DNA of 64,000 nucleotides from Quadrisphaera setariae (GTDB taxonomy: Bacteria > Actinomycetota > Actinomycetes > Actinomycetales > Quadrisphaeraceae): contig NZ_VKAC01000011.1 of NCBI RefSeq assembly GCF_008041935.1, positions 62,001 to 126,000 of the forward strand, written 5' to 3'. The notes under the pieces were generated by a model. The model ran no database searches and was not told where the DNA came from. It worked only from the letters and a program-made list of their open reading frames with translations. Positions 44,181 through 51,949 of this stretch are shown here, piece after piece. The translations under genes and the position numbers were made by a program. Positions within the stretch are counted from its first letter, which is position 1. Every line of letters begins with the position of its first letter.

Positions 44181-45392
44181 GTGAAGATCGTCTACAACAG
44201 CTTCGACGGCAGGTTCTCCGACAGCCCGAGGGCGCTGTACGAGGCCCTCACCCGCAGCACCCCCGGCGTCCCGCTCGAGCACACGTGGCTCGCGGCGCCG
44301 GCGCACCGCGCGGGCTTCCCCGACGGCACCGCGCTCGTGGAGCCCGAGGGCCCCGAGGCCGTCGCGGCCCTGGAAGCTGCCGACGTGGTCATCTCCAACT
44401 TCCACCTGGGGCCGGAGTGGGAGAAGTCCCCCGGCTGCCTGTACCTGCAGACCTGGCACGGCACGCCGCTGAAGCGGATCGCCGCGGACGAGCCGCACGT
44501 CGGCCCCGCCGACCCCGTGCCGGGCTGGCGCGACGTCGACCGCTGGGACCTGCTGCTGTCCTCCGGGCCGGTGACCACGGCGGCGCTGACCAGCGCCTTC
44601 CGCTGGACCGCCCCGATCGCGGAGACCGGCTGGCCGCGCAACGACGTCCTGCTGTCCCCCCAGCGCGACGAGCTGCGCACGGCGGTGCGCGCGCAGCTGG
44701 GCGTCTCCGACGGCAGGACCGCCGTGCTCTACGCGCCCACCTGGCGCGACGACGTGGTGGACGCCGACGGCCGCCGCGACGTGGACCTGCGCCTCGACCT
44801 CGCCGAGTTCAGCCGCCGCTTCGGCGAGACGCACGTGCTGCTGCTGCGGCTGCACTACATGCTGTCCGACCGGCTGGCCGACGCCCTCGGCGGCGCACCG
44901 CTGCCGCCCGGAGTGCTCGACGTCTCCGGCCACCCCGACATCGCCGAGCTGTACCTGGCCGCGGACGCCATGGTCACCGACTACTCCTCGACGCTGTTCG
45001 ACTTCGCCGCCACCCGCAAGCCGCTGCTCCTGTTCGCCTACGACCTGGAGCACTACCGCGACGACCTGCGCGGCTTCTACTTCGACCTGTTCGGCGCCCC
45101 TCCCGGGCCGGTGCTGCGCACGTCCGACGAGCTGCTCGACGCCCTCGCCGACCCGGTGGCCGCCACGGCGGACTGGGCGGAGGCGGCGGACGCGTTCCGC
45201 GCCGAGCACTGCCCCCTCGACGACGGCGGCGCCTCCCAGCGCGTGCTCGACCTCGTGCTCCCCGGGTGCGGGTCCGGCGGGCGACCTGGCACGGGGACGG
45301 CTGCGGCGCTACCGGAGCCGCGCGGCGGTGACGACGCGTCAGCGCCGTCGAGCACCCAGGTCCAGGTCCAGGCCCAGGCGGTGACCCGGTGA
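44181..45392 (+). CDS. CDP-glycerol glycerophosphotransferase-family protein (TagF-like domain)
   Basis: A 403-residue teichoic-acid-type polymerase or transferase. The family marks are WHGTPLKRI (H93 as the catalytic base), GWPRNDVLL, VLYAPTWRDD and VTDYSSTLFDFA (D267-S270), all of the glycosyl/glycerophosphotransferase GT-B-like fold. It lacks the long N-terminal domain of true TagF and could act as a TagB-type enzyme. The GTG at 44181 has AGGAGGGAG upstream, which sets the start. It overlaps the following nucleotidyltransferase by GTGA, so the pair makes a polyol-phosphate cell-wall polymer and its activated precursor. The exact polymer is an inference. Confidence 0.85.
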   Translation: MKIVYNSFDGRFSDSPRALYEALTRSTPGVPLEHTWLAAPAHRAGFPDGTALVEPEGPEAVAALEAADVVISNFHLGPEWEKSPGCLYLQTWHGTPLKRIAADEPHVGPADPVPGWRDVDRWDLLLSSGPVTTAALTSAFRWTAPIAETGWPRNDVLLSPQRDELRTAVRAQLGVSDGRTAVLYAPTWRDDVVDADGRRDVDLRLDLAEFSRRFGETHVLLLRLHYMLSDRLADALGGAPLPPGVLDVSGHPDIAELYLAADAMVTDYSSTLFDFAATRKPLLLFAYDLEHYRDDLRGFYFDLFGAPPGPVLRTSDELLDALADPVAATADWAEAADAFRAEHCPLDDGGASQRVLDLVLPGCGSGGRPGTGTAAALPEPRGGDDASAPSSTQVQVQAQAVTR

Positions 45393-46105
45393 CGCTGCAG
45401 GCGGTCGTGCTGGCCGCGGGCAAGGGCACCCGGCTGGGCAGGCCGCTGCCCAAGCCGCTGACGCAGCTGGCCGACGGGCGCAGCATCCTGGCGCAGCAGG
45501 TCGACAACCTGCGCCAGGTCCTGGGGGAGCAGCTGTCCATCACCGCCGTGGTCGGCTACAAGGCGCCGCTGATCATGGAGGCGCTGCCCACGCTGCTCTT
45601 CGCCTACAACGAGGACTACGAGGACACCAACACCTCCAAGTCGCTGCTGCGCGCCCTGGAGCTCTCGGCCGACGGCCCGGTGGTGTGGCTCAACGGCGAC
45701 GTCGTCTTCGAGCCCGCTCTGCTGGAGCTGCTGCTCGGGCCCCTCGCCCGCGGCGAGAGCGCGGTGTGCGTGAACACCGCTTCGGTCGCGGAGGAGGAGG
45801 TCAAGTACACGGTCGACGACGAGGGGTACGTCAAGGAGCTGTCCAAGACCGTGGTCGGCGGCCTCGGCGAGGCCGTGGGCATCAACCTCGTCGGCGCCGC
45901 CGACAAGGCGCTGCTCGTCGAGAACCTGCGCGCCTGCGGCGACCAGGACTACTTCGAGCGGGGCATCGAGCTCTCGATCGCCCAGGGCATGAGGGTGATC
46001 CCCGTCGACATCTCCGCCCACGTGGCGGTCGAGGTCGACTTCGAGGAGGACCTCGCCCGCGCCGAGCGCCTCGTCGCCGAGCACCGGCAGTCGCAGGACC
46101 GCTGA
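45389..46105 (+). CDS. NTP-transferase domain protein, LicC-like nucleotidyltransferase
   Basis: A 238-residue nucleotidyltransferase. The N-terminal VVLAAGKGTRLGRPLPKPL is the pyrophosphorylase-type signature, with the Lys after PLP binding substrate. The following YNEDYEDTNTSKSLLRALE and the VVWLNGDVVFEPALLE segment (Asp metal site) resemble choline-phosphate cytidylyltransferase LicC and related enzymes. It starts at a GTG that overlaps the CDP-glycerol transferase gene, so it probably makes the activated precursor of a wall polymer. It could be a CTP or UTP enzyme. A strong hairpin follows its stop. Confidence 0.8.
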   Translation: MTLQAVVLAAGKGTRLGRPLPKPLTQLADGRSILAQQVDNLRQVLGEQLSITAVVGYKAPLIMEALPTLLFAYNEDYEDTNTSKSLLRALELSADGPVVWLNGDVVFEPALLELLLGPLARGESAVCVNTASVAEEEVKYTVDDEGYVKELSKTVVGGLGEAVGINLVGAADKALLVENLRACGDQDYFERGIELSIAQGMRVIPVDISAHVAVEVDFEEDLARAERLVAEHRQSQDR

Positions 46106-46122
46106 CACCCGTCCGCGATCAC

Positions 46123-46156
46123 GGGCGATCGGCCACCTCCGGGCGGCCGATCGCCC
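46123..46156. terminator. Bidirectional terminator-like hairpin between convergent genes
   Basis: GGGCGATCGGCC (46123-46134) and GGCCGATCGCCC (46145-46156) pair perfectly across a 10-base loop. The right arm runs directly into the ATGATCACGG repeat core. It lies between the nucleotidyltransferase stop (46105) and the acetate kinase stop (46170) of the convergent gene, where it can end transcription from both sides. Confidence 0.65.
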
Positions 46157-46169
46157 ATGATCACGGTGG

Positions 46170-47306
46170 TCAGCGGGTGACGACGGCGAGCACCTGGTCG
46201 GCGATCTCCGCCTCCTCGTCGGTGGGGACGACGACGACCTTCTCGCCGATCCGCACCGGCTCCGCGGGACCGCGCGCGGCCTCGTTGAGCGCGGGGTCCA
46301 CGCCGAACCCCAGGTGCCCCAGCGGCGCGCACACCCCCGCCCTGACCGCGGCGGAGTTCTCGCCCACCCCGGCCGTGAAGACCACGGCCCGCACGCGGGG
46401 CACCAGCGCCAGGAACGACCCGACGGCGGCGCTCAGCCGGTAGCAGTACACCTCCAGAGCCGCGCGGGCGGCCTCGTCGCCGGCGTCGGCGCGGGCCTGC
46501 ACCGCGCGCACGTCCGACTCGCCCGTCAGGCCCTTGAGGCCGCTGCGCTTGTTCAGCAGGTCGTCGACCTCGGAGGCGCTCATGCCGGCCTCGCGCACCA
46601 GCGTCATGACGATGGCGGGGTCGACGTCGCCGCTGCGGGTGCCCATCGCCGCACCGGCCAGGGGCGTCAGGCCCATGGTCGTGTCGACGCTGCGACCGCC
46701 CCGCACCGCGGTCACCGAGACGCCGTTGCCGACGTGGGCGACCACGAGGTCGGCACCCTCGACCGGCACGCCCAGGAACGCCGCGGCCCGCTTGGTGACC
46801 ACCTGCACGCTCGTGCCGTGGAAGCCGTACTTGCGCAGGCCGTACCGCCGGGCCACCTCCGCGTCCACCGCGTACGTGGCGGCGCGCGCCGGGATGGTGG
46901 CGTGGAAGGCGGTGTCGAACACCGCCACCTGCGGCACGTCGGGCAGCGCCCGCCTCAGGGCCGAGATGGCCGCCAGCTGCGGAGGGTTGTGCAGCGGCGC
47001 GAGGGCGGAGAGCTCGTCGATGCCGCGCTCGACGTCGTCGTCGACGACGGTGGGGTCGGTGTACCGCGTGCCGCCCTGCACCACGCGGTGGCCCACCCCC
47101 GCCAGGCCGTCCAGCCCCGGGCCGCCGCGCTCGGCGGCGAGCGCGTCCATGACCTGCGAGAGCGCCGCGGCGTGGTCGGGGACGTCGTCGGAGCCGATGC
47201 GCTCGACCAGGCCCTTGGCCAGCACCTCCGCGCGTCCGGGGCCGTGCTCCCGCAGCTGGTACTTCAGGCTCGAGGAGCCGGCGTTGACGACGAGGACCCT
47301 GCTCAT
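46170..47306 (-). CDS. ackA: Acetate kinase
   Basis: A 378-residue acetate kinase that converts acetyl phosphate and ADP to acetate and ATP, the second step of the Pta-AckA pathway. It shows the N-terminal VLVVNAGSSSLKYQL, the VGHRVVQGG (catalytic His region), AVFDTAFHATIP, YGFHGTSVQVVTKR and the late FTAGVGENSAAVR. The ATG at 47306 overlaps the pta stop as ATGA, so both enzymes are co-translated. The length is normal. It follows pta in one operon and ends against a convergent gene. Confidence 0.96.
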   Translation of the reverse strand: MSRVLVVNAGSSSLKYQLREHGPGRAEVLAKGLVERIGSDDVPDHAAALSQVMDALAAERGGPGLDGLAGVGHRVVQGGTRYTDPTVVDDDVERGIDELSALAPLHNPPQLAAISALRRALPDVPQVAVFDTAFHATIPARAATYAVDAEVARRYGLRKYGFHGTSVQVVTKRAAAFLGVPVEGADLVVAHVGNGVSVTAVRGGRSVDTTMGLTPLAGAAMGTRSGDVDPAIVMTLVREAGMSASEVDDLLNKRSGLKGLTGESDVRAVQARADAGDEAARAALEVYCYRLSAAVGSFLALVPRVRAVVFTAGVGENSAAVRAGVCAPLGHLGFGVDPALNEAARGPAEPVRIGEKVVVVPTDEEAEIADQVLAVVTR

Positions 47307-49453
47307 GCGGGCGTCTGCTCCTTGGACTGGGACTGGACGGCGGTGATCGCCACGGTCGAGACGACGTCGGCCACGGTGCACCCGCGGGACAGGTCGTTGA
47401 CGGGGCGGCGCAGGCCCTGGAGGACCGGGCCGACGGCCACGGCGTCCCCGGTGCGCTGCACCGCCTTGTACGTGGTGTTGCCGGTGTTGAGGTCGGGGAA
47501 GACCAGCACCGTCGCGCGGCCGGCGACGGGGTTGCCGGGCATCTTGGCGGCGCCCGTGGCGGGGTCGACGGCGGCGTCGTACTGGATCGGACCGGCCAGC
47601 GGCAGGTCCGGTGCCCGCTCGGCGACCAGGCGGGTGGCCTCGCGGACCTTGTCGACGTCGACCCCGGCGCCGGAGGTGCCGGTGGAGTAGCTGACCATCG
47701 CCACCCGCGGCTCCACCCCGAACGCCCGCGCCGTCTCGGCGCTGCTCAGGGCGATGCCGGCCAGCTCCTCGGCGGTGGGGTCGAGGTTGACGGCGCAGTC
47801 GGCGAAGACGAGCACCCGGTCGGGCAGGCACATGAGGAAGGCTCCGGAGACGCGTGAGGCGCCGGGCGTCGTCTTGATGACCTCCAGCGCCGGCCGGATG
47901 GTGGCCGCGGTGGTGTGGGTGGCGCCGGAGACCATGCCGTCGGCGTGGCCGGTCTCCACCATGAGCGTGCCGAAGTACGTCGGGTCGAGCAGCTGCTCGG
48001 CGGCCGCCTCCAGCGTCACCCCCTTGTGCTTGCGGCGCTCGGCGTACACGGGCGCCATCTCCTCGCGCAGGGGCGAGGTGGCCGGGTCGACGATGCGGGC
48101 CGAGCCCAGGTCCACCCCGAGCCGGTCGGCGCGGGCCCGGACCTCGTCCTCGCGACCCAGCAGCACGAGGTCAGCGACGTCGAGGTGCCCGAGCTCCTCC
48201 GCGGCGCGCAGCACGCGGCTGTCCTCGCTCTCCGGCAGCACGATGGTGCGGCGGTCGGCGCGCGCCGCGGCCAGGAGGCGGGCGTTGAACATCGCCGGGG
48301 TGACCGCCTCGGTGCGGACCAGCCGGATCTGCTCGGCGAGCTCCTCGGCGTCCACCCCGGCGCTGAAGGCGCCCAGGGCCGCGGTGACCTTGCGCTGGCT
48401 CGTCGGGCGGATCGCGCCGGTGGCGCCCTCGAGGCGGTGGATGGTCGTGTACGTGTCGGTGGGCACGCTGATCATCGGCAGGCCGCTGGGCCGCAGGAGC
48501 GTCAGCTGGAGGTCGTCGGGGCGGGTGCCGTTGGTGAGCACGAGGCCGCCGGGGGTGGGCAGCTCCCGGTGGATGGCCGCGCCCGCCGAGACGAGCATGA
48601 GGTCGAGCCGGTCTCCGGAGGTCACCAGGAGCGTGCCCTCCCGCAGCAGCCTCAGGACGACGTCGGCGTGGGCCGAACCGGCCAGGTACCCGCCGACCTC
48701 CCGCTCCAGCGCTGAGTCCGAGCCGGTGAGCACCGCACCGCCCAGCACGGACGCCACCTCGCCCACGGTGAGGGCGCTCAGCAGCGGGACGTCGTCGACG
48801 GCGTACACGGGGTGCCGGGTGGCACCGCCGGTGTGCCCGCCGTCGCGGCGGACCGCCTCCAGCACCTCCTCGCGGTGGGCGGGGTCGACGCGGTTGACCA
48901 CCGTGGCCAGCTTGGTGCAGCCGCGCGCCGCGAGCGCCGAGCCGGCCTCGCGGGCGGCGGCGGCCACCCGGTCCGACAGCGCCGCCGTGTCCTCGGTCCC
49001 CGCTCCCGCCCCGGAGACCACGACGACGACGGGTGCGCCGAGGTTCACCGCGAGCAGCGCGTTGAGGTCCAGCTCGGTGGCGGGCGAGGGACCGGTGAAG
49101 TCGGTGCCCACCACGAGCACGAAGTCGGAGCGCTCGGCCAGGCGCTCCACCCGCTCGACGATCGTGGCGACGAGCCGGCGGGGGTCGGGTCCGGCGTCGG
49201 TGGTGTCCACCAGGGCCGCGGCCTCGCTCCACGTGAGGCCGACGGCGTCGTCGTCGTCGATGTCGAGGTCGTAGCGGTGGCGCAGCAGCTCCACGAGCGG
49301 GTCGGGCTCGTCACGGCTGGACACCACGGGCCGGAAGACCACCGGGCGGCGCACGGAGCTGGCGAGGAGGTCGAGCAGGCCGAGTGCGACGACGGTCTTC
49401 CCTGCCCCCGCGCGGTCGGCTGTCACGTACAGGCGCTGGTTGGCTGACGACAC
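47303..49453 (-). CDS. pta: Phosphate acetyltransferase (long form, with P-loop and DRTGG domains)
   Basis: A 716-residue long-form Pta that makes acetyl phosphate from acetyl-CoA. Residues 1-210 form a P-loop dethiobiotin-synthetase-like domain (RLYVTADRAGAGKTVVALGLLDLL), followed by the DRTGG-type regulatory domain near residues 220-330 (ALTVGEVASVLGGAV, VTSGDRLDLML) and the catalytic PTA_PTB domain (TIVLPESEDSRVLRAAEEL, ADGMVSGATHTTA, VYAERRKHKGVT, GPIQYDAAVDPATGA). I chose the GTG at 49453 because the family N terminus begins there; a GTG at 49462 is possible. Coupled to ackA by ATGA. Confidence 0.94.
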   Translation of the reverse strand: MSSANQRLYVTADRAGAGKTVVALGLLDLLASSVRRPVVFRPVVSSRDEPDPLVELLRHRYDLDIDDDDAVGLTWSEAAALVDTTDAGPDPRRLVATIVERVERLAERSDFVLVVGTDFTGPSPATELDLNALLAVNLGAPVVVVVSGAGAGTEDTAALSDRVAAAAREAGSALAARGCTKLATVVNRVDPAHREEVLEAVRRDGGHTGGATRHPVYAVDDVPLLSALTVGEVASVLGGAVLTGSDSALEREVGGYLAGSAHADVVLRLLREGTLLVTSGDRLDLMLVSAGAAIHRELPTPGGLVLTNGTRPDDLQLTLLRPSGLPMISVPTDTYTTIHRLEGATGAIRPTSQRKVTAALGAFSAGVDAEELAEQIRLVRTEAVTPAMFNARLLAAARADRRTIVLPESEDSRVLRAAEELGHLDVADLVLLGREDEVRARADRLGVDLGSARIVDPATSPLREEMAPVYAERRKHKGVTLEAAAEQLLDPTYFGTLMVETGHADGMVSGATHTTAATIRPALEVIKTTPGASRVSGAFLMCLPDRVLVFADCAVNLDPTAEELAGIALSSAETARAFGVEPRVAMVSYSTGTSGAGVDVDKVREATRLVAERAPDLPLAGPIQYDAAVDPATGAAKMPGNPVAGRATVLVFPDLNTGNTTYKAVQRTGDAVAVGPVLQGLRRPVNDLSRGCTVADVVSTVAITAVQSQSKEQTPA

Positions 49454-49544
49454 GGGGACCACCCTGTCGGGCCGCGCTGGCCGGCGCCACGCTGGGGCGG
49501 CGTGGCGCCGGTCACTGCCCAGCACCGCTGCGGGAGCGGGGCCC

Positions 49545-51623
49545 TCAGGCGCTGCGCAGGTCCAGCCAGGCGACCTGCTCGTCCGTCAGCTCGACGGCCA
49601 GGCCCGCCATCGACGAGCGCAGCTCGGCGAGGGTGCGGGGGCCGATGAGCGCGAAGGTCGGGAAGCGCTGGGCCAGCACGTAGGCCAGGGCCACGGCCGT
49701 CGTGGGGACGCCCAGCTGCTCCCCGAGCTGCCGCGCCCGGCGCTTGCGCTCGAGGTTGTCGTCGGACAGGTAGCAGCGGACCAGCTCGGCGTCGCCGCGC
49801 ATCTCGGCGTCGTCGCGGGCGAAGAACCCCCGGGCCTGGGAGCTCCACGGCAGCAGCGGCACGCGGCGCTCCTCCAGCCAGGAGCGCGACGCCGGGTCGG
49901 TGGCGTGCACGCACCCCGCCCACGGCACGTCGAGGGCGCGGGCCAGGCCGAAGTGGTTGGACAGCACCCCGAACCCGGCGCGGCCGTGGGTGCTCGCGTA
50001 GGCGTTGGCCTCGTCGAATCGCTCCGGGGTCCAGTTGGAGCCGCCGTAGACGCCGATGCGACCGGCCCGGGCGTGCTCGTCGAGGACGTCGACGAACTCC
50101 CCGACCGGCACGGACGGGTCGTCGCGGTGCATGAGGTAGAGGTCCGCGCGCTCCAGGCCCTGCCGCTCGAAGGACTCCAGCAGCTGGCGGGAGAGCGACT
50201 CCGGGTCGCAGTGGGGCGTGTGGGCGCCCTTGACGATGACGGTCACCTGGTCCCGGATGCCGCGGTTGGCGAGCCAGCGCCCGAAGCGGCGCTCGTACTC
50301 GCCGTCGCGCCCGTAGATCCAGGCGGTGTCGAAGGTGGTGCCGCCAGCCTCCACGAAGGCGTCGAACAGGGCGCTGGCGTGGGAGAGGTCGGGCTGGTTG
50401 TCGCAGCCCATGACGAGGCGAGAGACGGGGCTGGCGAGCCCGGGGACGGTGCCGACGGGGATGCGGGCGGCACCGGGGGCCGGGACGCGCAGCGGCTGGA
50501 GCGAGAGGGTGGGGATGCGCGCGTCCTCCGCCTCGAACGGGTAGCGCAGGCCGAGGCCGGCGCGCCACCTGTCCAGCACGGCCAGGGTGCCCAGGGAGTC
50601 CTCGTGGGTCTGCTCGGGCGCCTCGCCCGTGGCCCCGGGGGCGGCGAGGGCGCGGGCGGCGTCGGCGAGGGCCTCGGCCTCCAGCGCGAAGGCCTGCTGC
50701 GCCGGTGCGGCGCCGTCCCAGGTCTCCTCCACGGGCTCCTCGCCGACCCGGCGCAGCACCAGGCGCGGGGCCGCCTGCACGGTCCAGGGGTCGTGCAGCT
50801 CCAGGGTGCCGAGGCTCCCGCGGACCACGGCGACCTGGGGCTCCTCCAGGCGGGTGCCGCAGCGGACGGTGGCGAGCAGCCCGCCGAAGTCGAGGTGGGC
50901 CAGCGCCCACTCGTCCACGCCCGTGGCGCCCAGGTGCCCGGTGGCGCGGACTCCCCCGGGGCCGGGCAGCGGGTCCGCCCACGGGCGGCCGGTGGCCGCG
51001 CCCGCGACGGCGCGGGCGAAGGACACCGGGTAGCAGCCGACGTCGAGGATCCCGCCGCCTGCGGTGGCCGGGTCGTGGAGCCGTCCGGGTGATGCTGCCG
51101 GACCGGGTTCGGAGGCGAACGAGAAGCTCGAGTCGACGTGGAGGACCTCCCCGACGGCCCCCTCGCGGACCAGCTCGAGCAGGCGGCGCGTGGCGGGGTG
51201 GAAGCGGTAGGCGAAGGCCTCCAGCAGGGCCACTCCGGCCTCGCGGGCCGCGTCGACCACGCCCATCGCCGAGCCGCGGCTCGGGGTGAGGGGCTTCTCC
51301 ACCAGCAGGTGCTTGCCGGCGCGGGCCGCGGCGACGGCGAGCTCGGCGTGGCGCGGGTGGACGACGGCGATGTAGACGCCGTCGACGCCGGGGTCGGCCA
51401 GGACCTCCTCGTAGGTGCCCGAGGCCACCCGTCCGCCCCGCGCGGCACCGCCGGGGCCGGCGGCCTCGACCTCGTCGGCCAGGGCCCGGGCGCGCGCGGC
51501 GTCCGAGCTGCCGACGGCCACGAGGACCCCCGTGCGGCTGGCCGGCAGCTCCCGGGTGAAGCGGCGGGCGATGGACCCGGGGCCGAGCACGGCCCAGCGG
51601 AAGACGGCGTCGTCGTCTGGCAC
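49545..51623 (-). CDS. Fusion of Gfo/Idh/MocA oxidoreductase and aldo/keto reductase
   Basis: A 692-residue two-domain protein. Residues 1-360 are a Gfo/Idh/MocA dehydrogenase: FRWAVLGPGSIARRFTREL, the EKPLTPSRGSA signature and a substrate domain with GGGILDVGCYPVSFARAV. Residues about 390-692 are a complete aldo/keto reductase: RLVMGCDNQPDLSHASALF, FDTAWIYGRDGEYERRFG (catalytic Tyr), VIVKGAHTPHCD (Lys), ADLYLMHRDDPSVPVGEFVDVL (His) and a PRTLAELRSSMAGL tail. Both halves bind NAD(P)H. One chain could recycle the cofactor between two redox steps on a sugar. The GTG start at 51623 is set by the first Rossmann strand. Its promoter region is shared with nrdA. Confidence 0.88.
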   Translation of the reverse strand: MPDDDAVFRWAVLGPGSIARRFTRELPASRTGVLVAVGSSDAARARALADEVEAAGPGGAARGGRVASGTYEEVLADPGVDGVYIAVVHPRHAELAVAAARAGKHLLVEKPLTPSRGSAMGVVDAAREAGVALLEAFAYRFHPATRRLLELVREGAVGEVLHVDSSFSFASEPGPAASPGRLHDPATAGGGILDVGCYPVSFARAVAGAATGRPWADPLPGPGGVRATGHLGATGVDEWALAHLDFGGLLATVRCGTRLEEPQVAVVRGSLGTLELHDPWTVQAAPRLVLRRVGEEPVEETWDGAAPAQQAFALEAEALADAARALAAPGATGEAPEQTHEDSLGTLAVLDRWRAGLGLRYPFEAEDARIPTLSLQPLRVPAPGAARIPVGTVPGLASPVSRLVMGCDNQPDLSHASALFDAFVEAGGTTFDTAWIYGRDGEYERRFGRWLANRGIRDQVTVIVKGAHTPHCDPESLSRQLLESFERQGLERADLYLMHRDDPSVPVGEFVDVLDEHARAGRIGVYGGSNWTPERFDEANAYASTHGRAGFGVLSNHFGLARALDVPWAGCVHATDPASRSWLEERRVPLLPWSSQARGFFARDDAEMRGDAELVRCYLSDDNLERKRRARQLGEQLGVPTTAVALAYVLAQRFPTFALIGPRTLAELRSSMAGLAVELTDEQVAWLDLRSA

Positions 51624-51949
51624 GCCCAGCAGGCTAGGCGAGGGCTCCGACGCCCCCTCCCGGCGGTCCTGCAGCGCTCCTGGGACGGGCTGTCGGACCC
51701 CTCTGGCAGGGTCCGCTCGGACGACACGCCGAGCTCGGGAGGCTGCTGCGCAGGTGACGCGCCCGACAGGCGCTTTCCCCAAATGTGCCCGCTGGCGCGT
51801 CGCCCGGCACAAGATGTAGCGTCGGAGACACCGGAAGGCGCCTCCGACGAGCGCTCCGGTCACCCCACTTCCCCGGGACCTGCGCAGATGACGCAGCGTT
51901 CCGGCTTCATCACGCTCTCACGCACCACCACGACCCCGAGGAGACGCAC
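51624..51949. other. Intergenic region of 326 bases between the divergent fusion gene and nrdA
   Basis: It holds the promoters of both genes. One NrdR-like box is visible (listed separately). I see no RNA gene, repeat or cobalamin riboswitch here, although nrd operons of related actinobacteria can carry one. A ribosome-binding site GAGGAG precedes the nrdA start. The rest is undefined. Confidence 0.55.
51807..51822 (+). promoter_or_regulatory. Candidate NrdR box upstream of nrdAB
   Basis: GCACAAGATGTAGCGT agrees with the NrdR consensus ACACWATATATWGTGT at 12 of 16 positions. NrdR boxes normally come in pairs about three helical turns apart, and the second, upstream, copy is weak here. It lies about 130 bases before the nrdA ATG. 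It would repress ribonucleotide reductase when dATP is high. Modest evidence. Confidence 0.4.

Noticed and set aside
51624-51949. A cobalamin riboswitch upstream of nrdAB
   Set aside because: I found no B12-box-like conserved sequence in this region.
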